Source: Callaeas wilsoni (taxonomy: Eukaryota > Chordata > Aves > Passeriformes > Callaeidae). Taken from it: 64,000 nucleotides of DNA. Below the pieces are notes generated by a model, which worked only from the letters and a program-made list of their open reading frames with translations, ran no database searches and was not told where the DNA came from. The stretch spans positions 33,735 through 97,734 of the forward strand of contig VWPU01002057.1 in NCBI GenBank assembly GCA_013398955.1. Reading direction: 5' to 3'. The position numbers and the translations under genes are program-made. Positions 21,901 to 33,900 of this stretch are shown here, piece after piece (positions within the stretch are counted from its first letter, which is position 1; each line of letters starts with the position of its first letter).

Positions 21901-24900
21901 AAGAGGAAGCAAAAAGGAAGCAAAAAGGAAGCAAAAAGGAAGCAAAAAGGAAGCAAAAAGGAAGCAAAAGGAAGCAGCACTGACCCGTTGGGGTCATTGG
22001 TGGGGTCACTGCAGGATTTAGGAAGGACATGGGGAGCTCCCTCACCCAGGACCTTCACAGCGTAGTTCTTCACAGCCTCCCCATCTTCGCTGGCCACGAC
22101 GCAGCTGTAGGTGCCCGTGTCCTCCTCCTGGGCGTTCAGGATCTGCAGCCCGTGGCCACCTGGGCAAAGGGGGTCTCCTGAGAGGGTCGCTGCTCACAGC
22201 CACAGCTCTTTCTCCCCATGCAGCACCTGAAGGCATCTCAAGACACCTGCTGAGCACCTGCTAGCCTGGCTCAAGGGGGCCTAATGCTCTTCTAGAGCAC
22301 AGTCCCAGGCTCATAAAAACCAGCACTGAGGGGGCTCTATTTATTATAGGAGGATGCAGCTCTTGGAAGAGCAGCAGCCAGCTAATGGCCTGAGCCCTCA
22401 GGTCCTGCAGGATGATGACTTCTCACCGTCCCGCTGTGCTGGACCCCAGCTAGACCAAGAAAAGGCCCCTCTCCCACTCCCCAAGGCATACAGAGCCAGT
22501 GGACAGCAGCACGGTACCAGGGAGCAGGAGGACATTCCCAGATGCTTTGAGAGGAACCTCGTCCTTGAGCCAGGTGATGTTGGGAGATGGGTATGGCAGA
22601 GCCTCGCAGACCAGGGAGATGGGGTTGTTGATGATCACCGTCACTTCTTCTGCAGCAGCATCATCTCGAGCAAAGGTAGGAGTGGCTGCAGAGACGTGGT
22701 TGTGTGTTAGATCAGCACCAGCACACACTTAGGCTTCCCAGTGCTTCATCCTCCCACCAGAGAGCACCATCCAAGTTCAAGGAGTTGGACTTGATACAGC
22801 ATGTGCCAGCTTCAGACTCTGCCCTGTCCTGCTGCCCCCCAAAACCACAGAGACCCAGAAGACACATCTCCCCTTCCCACAAGCCACCACTAGAGATGGA
22901 TCCTGTGCTAAACAGGTGCTTTCTGTTCCTTCGAGAGGTCTCACAAGGGCTTTCGGACAGGTCAATGCCATGCTTTGGCTACAGGACTAAGGGATCCTCC
23001 CCAGCTACCTGGGGCAGGCCATTAAAACCCTCTAAGTCTGCTCACACCTGAGAGTCTGGCTGCATCCAAAGGCATCTCATACCCAAAACATCCAGCAGGT
23101 AGTGCTTGGTCTGATTTGCCACAGAGCTGGAGGCCACGCAGGAGTAGCGGCCAGCATCGGCCAGGGAGGCTCGGGGGATGTGGAACAAGGAGCCATCAGG
23201 GGAGATGGAGAAGGTGTCAGGGAGAGGGTGGTTGTCTTTCAGCCAGGTGATCTTAGGTTGTGGGTTGCCTGTGAGGGATGGAAAGCAGGTTTTGGCCTTT
23301 GTGTGAAATTTTTCTGTGTGTGAGCACAGCCTGGCTGAGGTCACTGTCGGAGCTTTTCTGGAAAGCAGGGACATCATCCCAAATTGGAATTATCATGATC
23401 TGGATCAGGATTTTAGAGGCTGCTGGATGAGCCAACAAGAAGAAAGAGAACTGTCCTGAGTGGGAGGTGATTAATTATCCCCATCACTAAAGGAGAAATG
23501 AGATTAGAGGAATTTTAGCTCCATTTGGGAAAGATTGGAGCTTACATTGTGGAACAGGCTCCCCATGTGGGCGTCCCCTCCCCAGCGCTTCCCGGACAGC
23601 ACAACTGCAAAGCCAGGAACCATCCAAAAAAGCTCTGCAGCCGATTTCAGCTGTTTCCATGTCTCTGACTGGAGCCATCTGTTTGCTCCACACTCCAAAG
23701 TGAGACTCAGGTCTGCTCCTGAGCCCCATCTCCCACTTGCTCATGCCACCTCCCTTCCCCACTTGATGCTCACCTGAAGCCAGGCAGGACCAGGTGACAG
23801 GGTGACCCTCGGGCACTCTGAAGGTGTGTTCTTCACCCGCGTTCTCAATGTGGGGAGGAACTAGGAACACAAGCCCCCAGGGACTTCAGCAGCTGGCCAG
23901 CTTGGCCTCTGAGCTCACATCCTAAGGCACGAAGGACTCCCGCACACCCAGCATGTCCAATCTTAACTCATGTCTGTTCCTGCAAGGGTGGAGCTCTGAA
24001 ACCCCACCAGGAATCCTGCAGCAGACAGAAGACCCTTCCTTACCTAGGACCTCCACGTAGAAATGCCTCCTGGCCTCCCCAGCTACATTGCTGGCCAGGC
24101 AGGAATAGTGACCACCATCCTGGGCTCGTGCACGGGTGAGCCTCAGCAGCCACCCCCCTGGAAGCACAGAGCAGAGAGGTCTCAGGGCCCTGACCCAGGT
24201 ACCAGCACATCCCAACAGTTCTCCTGTGGCGCTGTAGCTCCAGGAGTTGGAACTCATCAGTGTTGGGGCAAAACATGTTCCCGAAGCGCTCATCTCTCAC
24301 AGCACCCAGACCTCTGACCTGAAAGCACGTGCATGTGCTCGCTGGGGGTGACAGGAGAGCCCTCCCAGAACCAGGTGACAGTGGGCTGGGGAATGCCGGT
24401 GGCCTCACAGGTCAGCGTCAGGGATCCTTGTAGGGAAACGCTGACGTTGGTTGTCAGTCCTGATCCTTGAACGAACTCGGGAGGAACTGGGGATGCAGAA
24501 AAAGATGGACATCCATTTGCAAAGCAGCCAGGACATCAAAGGAGCAAAGCAAAGAGGGGAAAACTGGGTGAACCTGTTTTTTCCCGCCTTCTTGCTTTGT
24601 ACAGCTTTAGGACACAAACCCAGAAGGCCCATTAGCATCACCTGGAGATGGTGACTTTGAAGGTGTTATGGGACAGGTGAACCACAGCAAGTACGTGCCA
24701 CTTACCTGCACACCTGAGCCCAGGCTTACAGGTGTCACACTGAGCTGGCCACACGGCCTGAGCCACCTCAGACCTTTTATGACTCAAGTGACCTTGACCT
24801 ATGAGGTTTCCCCAAGTCCTTAGGTAGTAGAGGACTCTGTATGAGCTGATGTGCTGTGATGGCTCTGGAAAAAAACTCCTGCCTGATGAACCCAGTTCCA

Positions 24901-27900
24901 AAGCTATTCCTGAATCATAACCCCGCTGTCCCTGAGACCTGCTGTGTGCTGGATTGTCCATCTACTACACATCAGGTTGCTCCACATCACCACCCTCCTG
25001 GTCCTGCCTGCATCCACCCCACCCCCAGCCACCAGCCCCATGCCATGTCCTTACCGTGCACCGCAACATCAAACTCCCTCTGCTCCTGCCCCTCTGCGTT
25101 GGCCACCAGGCAAGTGTAGTGTCCTGCATGGGCCACCTCTGCCCTGGGGATGTGCAGCCGCCTCCCTTGCTCCGTAAGCAGGAGCCCGTCCCCACCGGCC
25201 ACGGGCTGCCCGTCCTTCACCCACGTCACCCAGGGTGGAGGTGTCCCCGTGGCCTCACACTCCAGAACTGTCTCACCACCCTTGATGACAGAAACCTTCC
25301 TCGGGGCGTTGCTGCTGCCATGGACCCTTGGCAGTGCTGCGGGAGAGGGACAGAGGGTGGAGGGGATGTGCAGCAACTCCCTCAGCCGTGCACAAGTGGA
25401 GGGGCAAAGCTGACCCAGGTAGCAGCATCCCTTCCAAAATACCCAAGGCACCAGGCAATGGCTTTTGAGTCCAGCTGGACGTTGCATTGAGAGAGGTCAC
25501 AACACCTCCACCCACCCGCACAGGTCTCTGGTCCCCCATGCTCACCGTGCACCTCCAGGTGATGCTCCTTGCTGCTGCTGCCGGCAGCGTTCCTGCACTC
25601 ACAGGTGTACATCCCTTTGTCCAGCAGCTGTACCTTCTCCATGTACACCAGGTTCCCTCCCGGGGACACCAGCTTTGGGCTCCCTGGCTGGGTGGAGAGG
25701 GGCTCACCTGCCCAGGGAAGGGGACAGCAGCTTCCCCTCAAGCTCCCAGCGGGACAAGTTCCCACCCAGAAGCTGGATACTGCTCAACAAAAAGCGCTCC
25801 TTGCTCCAAGGAGACCAGCAGCTGGGTCAATTCGTGTGTGGAGAGACAAGGCTGAGGAACAGGGCCCTACCGTCCTTCCACCAGCTCAGGGTGGGCAGGG
25901 GGATCCCATGGCACTCGCAGGCCAGCTGGACAGATTGTCCCTCTAGCACGGACACAGCCTCGGGCTCTGCCAAGGAGAAGGATGGAGGCACTGCAGGGAT
26001 GAGAGGAGCAGCTCATTGATGGCACCGGACAAGAGGAGAAGGGCAGCTCCTCACTGGAGCTCCATCCTGCTGGATTCACACCCCCTGCAGCCCTGCTGGG
26101 TGCCGCAAAAAAAGCCAGCGACATTCCCCTGCCCTGGCTTCATGTGGAAACAATAATCTTGTCTCTCCAGCCAAGCGAGGGAGGTTTTAATTGCATGTGG
26201 CCAACAGCAGAGGATGACCAAGCATCCCACAAGAAGGGCAAGGTCAGGCTGGCCAGACCCAGCCTTGTTAGGCAGCCCTGCTCGCTGAGAAGGTTACCCA
26301 ACTCTTTCCATTATTGGATGATGTTCTCAGCTGCTCATAAATACAGCTGGCTGGAAAATGGTAACTCCTTCCCATGAGGGATATCAACTTGGAGAAGAAA
26401 AACCCCAACACCCAGAAACCCTTGAAAAACAAAAACAGCAGAACCCAAACAATCCACCCAAGCCAGGACGGCAGACGTGCAAACGTTTCCCTGGGAAGAG
26501 ATTGCAGGAACAAGCCCAGACCAGGAGAACTGGATCTTCTCCACTCCCTGGCCACCTGCCTGCAGGACTTCCACCAACTGGCCTAGAGCATCCCTGAGAA
26601 AAGCCAGACCCTGGCTCAGCCCCCGGTGCTGTGGACATGCTGAGTGGTCTGGGAAGCTGCAGGGATGCTTGGATCAAGTGAGAAAAATTGTCCAGTGCCT
26701 GTCTTGGCAGCAGCCCAGGAGTCACCACTGAGTCCAGGGGGGACAGAAATGTCACCAGGCACACAGGGCACAAAAGGGATGGTGAGTAGGTGGCCCCGTA
26801 ATGGGGACCTGGCAACACCCATCCATGGGGCCATGGCTTTCCAGGACATTATTTGGGATGAACACAGGAGACCGCATGACTGGAATTGCAAATAAAGCAG
26901 AGGACAGGAGTCTGCTAGAGCCATCTTCCAGGGATGTGTCCTGAGGGCTGGGACAGCCCCACTGGTCCCACACTCACACGAGATATTCCAAGGGGGAAGC
27001 CCCCATCTGAGGCAACCACAGCTGCACTCACCAGTGACCTGCAGGCTGTACCAGAGCTCAGCCACACCAGCCACGTTGGAGGCCATGCAGCGATAGCTGC
27101 CAGCATCAGAGAGTTGGGCACGTGGGATCTCCAGGCGCTTCCCATCCCTGGACAGGGTCAGTCCTGCTCCAGCCGAGAGCTGCTCATGCCCCTTGTACCA
27201 GGTGATGTCTGGAGGGAAGCAGAGAGCTGAGCTGTGAGGAGAGATGCTGCTGCCCCCCTCACCCAGGGAAAACTCCAGGGATGGACAGGAGGGACAGGAT
27301 TGACTCACCGGGAGCAGGCAGCCCCGAGGCCAGGCATTCCAGGGATGCCGTGCCGTTCTCCGGGATGGCCAGATCCACCGCGCTGGGTTCGATGTTTGGA
27401 GGCACTGCAAGCCAGCACCCACTGTCATTGGCTCTGTGTGACCCGGGCTGTCTGCAGCCACCACAGTGCAGGGCCCTGGGGCACGGCCAGGCTCGCTGAT
27501 GGCACACACGAGTCCTGGCAGAGCAGCAGCCAGGGGCCACAGCTTGGTCTCAGCTCTGGGAGGGGACCACGTCACCCCGTGGTGCCACCACTGCTCCCCA
27601 AGCCACCCAGCAGGTTTGTTCCCTGCCCCAATGAGACATGCATCCTTTCCAGGCAGGAGCCTCCATTCCCTGCCTGGTTTCTCACTAGGCACCTTCAGAG
27701 TCACATCCTGCTGGTGGAGGGGAAATGGGGCTGGGGGAGGACCCTCCACCAGGAAACACCAGTCAAGGATTTACTGTGGTGTTAGTGGCCATCAGCTCTC
27801 AGCTCCGTTGGCAAAGGACAAGATCACAAGGGATCAAGCCAGTGACCCTGCACCTACCAAAAATCTGGGCCAAGAACTCCCACCCTTTTGGCTAGCCACA

Positions 27901-30900
27901 TTCTTCCCGACACATGGGATGGATGGCGGGTCTCACCCCAGATGCTGCGCTCACCATGCACTGAAACATGCACCTCTGCCTGGGCCAGCCCTGCCCAGTT
28001 GCTGCCCTGGCAGACGTAGAGCCCTTCGTGACCAAGCCCCACTCGGGTGACCAGCAGAGTCCCACCGTCCTCGGACACCACCACACCATCCTGCCCATCC
28101 AGCGGGTGCCCATCCTTCAGCCACCTGCGAGGAAGGGGACACGCAGCAAGTCCTTGGTCTGTCCTGCCACCACCCACACCCTGTCCCTGCACAGCAACAG
28201 GGGGAAGGGTGGGGTGCTGGCAGCAAGGATTGTCCTCCTGTCACCTGGAGTGGGGCTGGCAGTGCCAGCAGAGGACTGTTGAGGGACAAGGAGAAGGAAT
28301 GGATGCCTTCCACCCTAAGGGACACCCCAAGCCAGAGTCCCCTACCATCCATCCTGGGGTCACCTGGAGTGGGGCTGGCAGTGCCAGCAGAGGACTGTTG
28401 AGGGACAAGGAGAAGGAATGGATGCCTTCCACCCTACCAGAGGCCCCCACCACCCATCCTGGGAACACGGGCAGCACCCACCACTCCGCAGCACTCACTG
28501 GATCTGGGGTGAGGGGATGCCCACGGCATGACAGTGAATTCTCAGGGAGGTGTTGGCAACAGCCGTCAGGTGGCTTTCCCCATCACCAATCCACACCTGG
28601 GGGGGAACTGGGGGGAGAGGAGACCTCAGGCTGGGACCACCCTCACACCCTGGCACAGGGATGTGAGAGCAGCCAAGGGCTTGGAGCGTGCAGGACCCCA
28701 GTGGTACATGAAGCCCAGGGAGGGCTATTTGAACCTTGGACGTGCAGGCTGTAGCTGAGTGAGGCGTTCCCCGCGGCGTTCGTGGCCGTGCAGGTGTAGA
28801 GGCCAGTGTCCATCACCTGGGGCTCGGACAGATGGAGGGATCCTGAAGGGAGGACGCTGTACCTGGGGGAGAAGGAACAGAAAAGCTGGATGGGAGAAAC
28901 AGCCGTGTCATCCATCACCCAACCCTGAGCAGGGCCTAAGGGCTGAGAGCTCACCACCACCTTGGGACAGCAAGACAAGGCCACCAGGGCCACCTCCCAT
29001 TCAAGGAAGGTGGTAGAGCTGCCCATGGGGGCAAATCCTCTTTGCTCAGCCCCTGCACGAGCTCAGCACGAGGCAGCACATGAGCCCAGGGGGATGAAGG
29101 AGGACAAGGGTCCCCCCAGAGCACATCCCTGCAGCTGGAGCTGGCCAGGCTCTCATTCCCAGCCTCATCTGTGCTCCATAGACATAACATCATCTCAGCC
29201 CACGGCTGCAGATTCCTCCTCGTGTTCTCCCATAAATCACCCAGCATGGACAAGCCAGCTGAGATGTGGGGAGCAGCACAGGCCAGCCAGGAACAACCAT
29301 GGCAAATCAGACATGAACAACACAGCAACACATCCCCCAAGAAGAGCAAAACCAAGATGCCTTCCTGCTTCCTCAGCCCACAGCAATCCTCAGGTACAGG
29401 GAAAGAAGTGCTTAACCCCAAGACCGGTGCCCGTGAATTTAGGGGGTCCCTTCCAACATGGTGCTAACATACAGAGAAAACATTGGAAGACCAAGACACC
29501 AGATAACCCGGAGAATGGTTGGATATGTGTTTATCTTCTCCCATCAAATCACATTTAATGACTGGCTCGTGGCTGCCATCAGCTTCAACACCATCAACAA
29601 ATTGATTTGTCCCCCCAGAAGTCACTCACCAGAAAAAAACTGGCCTAAAACCCCACATCCGAGTGCAGACAAAACCACTGCTGGGCTAAAAACTGTGTTT
29701 GTGCCAAACCTCATCCCAAGAAGCATCAAGCCCTGGTCCAACACTTCCCACAGGGATCCACCATCCCCAGGCGCATCCTTGACCTTGTGACAGCACAAGG
29801 CAGGAATGTGCACAAAGGCAGACAGCAGGGTGAGGAGTTGCACTGGAGTTGCTTTTCCTTCCCAATCCCAGCCCCGTGTCCAGGGTAGGCACATGAATGA
29901 TTGGAAGCAGCTGCTTGGTCCCTGCAGATGTTTGGACGACGGAAAAGAAAGCCTGGTGCTCTCCCAGGAGAGCAGAGCTGATGCAGTACTGCTTGGCTGC
30001 CTCAGCTCCAGCCTTGAGCATTGGCCACAGGATGCCAGAGATGCCCTCACATCTCCCTACCGAGCAGCTGAGTCCCTTCATGGACCTGACACCCCTCTGA
30101 AGAGACACAAAATCCCAGGAGATCCTGGCCCCCAGCACCCACAGCCCTCCTTACCTTGGTGTGGCGAGAGGCAGTGGCTGGGACTCCCGGCTCCACAGCA
30201 CCAGGGGAGGGGGATAACCTTGAACCTGGCAGGGCAGGGTGGTCTCCTGCCCCAGCACAGCCAGAATGGTGACAGGGTCTGATGCCTGTGATCCATTCAC
30301 GCTGATCCTGGGCTTCGCTGGGTGGAGAGGGAGCGCAGTTGGTGCAGGGACACTTCAGCTGCCCCACAGCCCTCATCCCTCCTCTTCCCATCCTGCAAAC
30401 CCATCTGGCACCTGGATAGGTTCCAAGGAAGCCAGGAGTGTTCCTAGCTTGTTCTGTCCCTGCCAGTCCCCTCTGGAGCTGTCCTGAGCACTCACTGCTG
30501 ATGGAGAGCTGCATCTCCCGGCTGGAGAATCCAGCTGCGTTGGTAGCTGTGCAGAAGTAGGTGCCAGCATCTCCAGGGGAAGATGAAGGGATCAGGAGGC
30601 TCCCATCAGGGTCAAGTTGGTAGTGTGGGCTCAGTGAAATGGGCTCAGTGCCCTACAGAGGAAAGGGAAGGGAGGAAGGCAGAGATTCTTCCATGAGCTG
30701 AGCATCCCAAAGGCAAGAAGAGGGCTCTGAACCCATCAGAGCAAGCCATGCCCTGGTCCCAGCTTCCCAGGGCACTTGGTGCCACCTCCCCAGGCAGCCA
30801 CAGCCACACTGTAGAGCTACACCCCCTCAAACACATTACCCTGAACCTGAGGCTGGCCCTGGCCTGGCTGGCAGGGGCACAGCTGTCCGCCTGTCCCTGT

Positions 30901-33900
30901 CACCTACCTTTGCCCAGGTGACAGTAGGGGGGGGCACGCCGGTGGCATTGCACGGCAGGGTGACAGCCGCTCCCTCGGTGGCAGTGACGAGAACAGGGCC
31001 GGGCTCGATGCTGGGAGGAACTGGGAAGGAAGAGAAGCCCCTCATCCTGCATGGCCAGGGCCACTCCACCACAGAGGGCAGAGAGCCCGCCCCGTGTCAC
31101 TGCCGAGCGGGGCCACCCAGCTCCCTGTCACTCACCGTGGATGACCAGGGACACGTCCTGCCTGTGTGAGCCGAGGGCATTGGTCACCTCACAGGTGAAC
31201 GTCCCTGCATCCCCCTGTGATACCTGGTCCACGTGCAGGCTCCCGTCAGCCCGGATGGAATAGTGGTCGCCTGGGGCTACCTGGACATGGGGCAGATGGG
31301 GGGGTCAAACATCAACATATCCCTGCGTCTTTGGGGCACGTCCAGAAAGGAACCTTGAGCACCAGGAACATCCTGATGTGGAGATAAACCCACAATGCCC
31401 TCCCAACACAAATGCTCCATTGGATTCTTTCACCAGCAGATTTCACCCCAAAGGTTGGGGGACCCATCCTGCCACAGGGTAGGTGTCCATCCACCCACCC
31501 ACCATCCCAGCAGGCATGGAAGTCTCACCATCTGCCCATCCTTCAGCCAGCGGCGGGCTGGGAATGGGCTCCCGGCCAGGATCACGCAGGGCAGGGACAC
31601 GGGCTGGCCTGGGAGCACACGGACCACAGGAGATGCAAGAGCTATTTCTGGGGCTGCTTGAAAGAGGGGAAAGGGAACCAGTATTAATCAGTGATAAACT
31701 GGCCAGGAACACTCAGGAAAATGGATCTAGATCACCTTTCTTCCAAGGTCCAGATCCTGGCTTGGCATAAGCCAGCTCCAATATTCCAGTCCCCCAGGAA
31801 TTTGGGGATATTCGCTGCAGTTTGGTTCCATGTCAGCATATGAAGTCAAAGAGGGCTCGGAAGGGCATTGCCCAAACCCTGCCCTGGGGTTGCCGAGCAT
31901 TCACAGTGGCCAGCTCAGGACCAGAGACCGCTGCTCGGGTTTGCCACTCACTCACTGCCAGCACAGCTGGGATCAATTCACCAACCACAGAAAAACAAAC
32001 CCTGTCCGGTGACTGTGAGCTTGACCTCTGCGTGGATTTTCCCAAACTCATTGTGGGCTTCACAGATGTAGATGGCTTGGTCATCCAGTGAGGCACCTGG
32101 AGCACAGCGGGGAGAAGCCTCAGCCTGGTGGGGCTGGAGAGCCCCCAGCAAGTTCCAGGACAGGGACCAGCCTCCCCTGCCCCACCACTATCTCCAGTGG
32201 GGACAGACCCCGCCGCGCTGGAGGCTTGCAGGCTGTTACAGCACAGCTAAGCTTGCACAGGTTAAAAACACAAATAAATGCGTGCACACTCAGCTCTTAC
32301 TGTCAATGAGGAGCTGGGCAGCCTCCAGCTGGCTGGAAACACGCTGTGAGCCCTGCCAGCCCACCACGGGCTTCCCATCCTGCCGGAACCAGGTGACCTG
32401 CGGCAGGGGAGATCCCTCGACACGGCACAGCAGGCTCACACTCTCCCCAGCCTTGACCTCCACATCGTCCAGGAGCTCAGGAAAGTGAGGGGCAGCTGGA
32501 GGAGAGAGCAGCAGAGAGGGGCTCAGGCAGGTCCAGCATCCTGGCTTCCCCACAGCTGAGCCTGGAGAAGGGATAGGGCTGCAAAACCAATGAGCCAGGT
32601 GCCCTGACAAGTCATGAGATTGACTTAAAGTGTTTGGTGCTTTTCCAAAGCTGTCAGAGCCGTTGCAGTTTCCATCCCTTCCAGTTACACTCATCACCCC
32701 CTGGCTCAGCAAAATCTCTTGCACTTTTCCTTCTTTAACTGCTTTAAACCCTGCTGCCCTCAACACAGAGCCTTCCCTCCTCCTCCTCATGCTCTTTCAT
32801 CCCTTCTGCCTCCAGCAGAAAACCCTGAGCACCTGGATTTTCAGACATACGGAAGTCAGCCCCCACCTCTGCCTAATCCCACTGACTGCGCTTTGCATCC
32901 CCAGTTGCATCCCAAGCCATCACGTCCCCGTGCAATAACAACTGCTTTGTCTTTTGCCACTTGTTGAGCCTCCTGCGTCTTCCAAAACCTTGGAAATCCT
33001 GCCAGGCTTCCGCCTGTTTGTACCAAGAACCGACACCTCCCCGCTGAGAAGCCCAGGAGACTTGGAAAGCAGCAAATGGGAGCTGAGCCAGAAAGGAGAG
33101 CTGTGGAACGGGCTCGAGCACTCAGCAGGACCCAACAGGACTTACACCCCACGTGCAGCACCGTGCCGTCGAAGGCGACGCCGGCCTCGCCGAGGGCCTC
33201 GCAGCCGTAGAGCCCCGCGTCCTCCTCCCGCACCGCCTGCAGCCGCAGCACCGCGCGCTGCGTGCCCGCCGGGAACGTCGCCACCGCCTGCTCCCCTGCC
33301 CCCAGACCCCCGTATCAACGCCCCAGTGCTTCTGCGGGTCCCTCCTGGTGTCAGGCCAGGGGCTCCACGTGTGCTGTCCCTGCGGGGCAGCCGAGGGGTC
33401 CCAGCGCCTGCTCCCACTCTCACCTTTGTACCACACGATGTGGGGTGGGGGTGCCCCCGAAACCCAGCACTCCAGGGTCACATCTTCTCCCACCAGCACC
33501 TTCAGGCTGGGTGTCACTGCCAGGATGGCGGGAGGCTCTGTGCCATGGGGAGAGATGGCTTTGGTCACTCTCTGCCGCGCTGGGTGCGGTGCCATCCAGC
33601 CCAAGGGGACCCCAGAGCCCTGGGAGCTGTCCCCTGACACCCTTTTTCACACACAGCCCCATTCCCAGTGTGCTGCCAGCCACAGGGGAGCAGGTACCAG
33701 TGAACTCCAGGGTGATCACTTGCTCATCCCAGCCCAGTGGGCTGCTGGCATAGCAGCTGTAATTCCCTGCATCCTCTGGGACAGCAGACCTGATGTGCAG
33801 GGTACCCTCAGCATCCCTGAAAACCCTGCAGCAAATGGGAGAGAAAGGGAGAAATGAGCCCTGTGAAAATAGGGATGATGGAAAATGTGTTGATACAAAT

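Noticed and set aside
25991..27031. Possible hidden Ig exons in the larger HMCN2 introns
   Set aside because: I looked for VPP...C...W or DxGxYxC patterns flanked by phase-1 splice sites in 25991-27031, 28863-30154, 32496-33145 and 9674-10438 and found none.
26616..27749. Long 377-codon minus-strand frame
   Set aside because: It contains the real HMCN2 exon 27 (and intron sequence either side read through in frame). Outside the exon it has no Ig pattern, so it is not a larger exon.
29435..29470. Possible CR1 tail (GGGGTCCCTTCCAACATGG)
   Set aside because: Only about 15 bases resemble the CR1 end and the preceding 250 bp show no other CR1 words, so chance similarity is likely.
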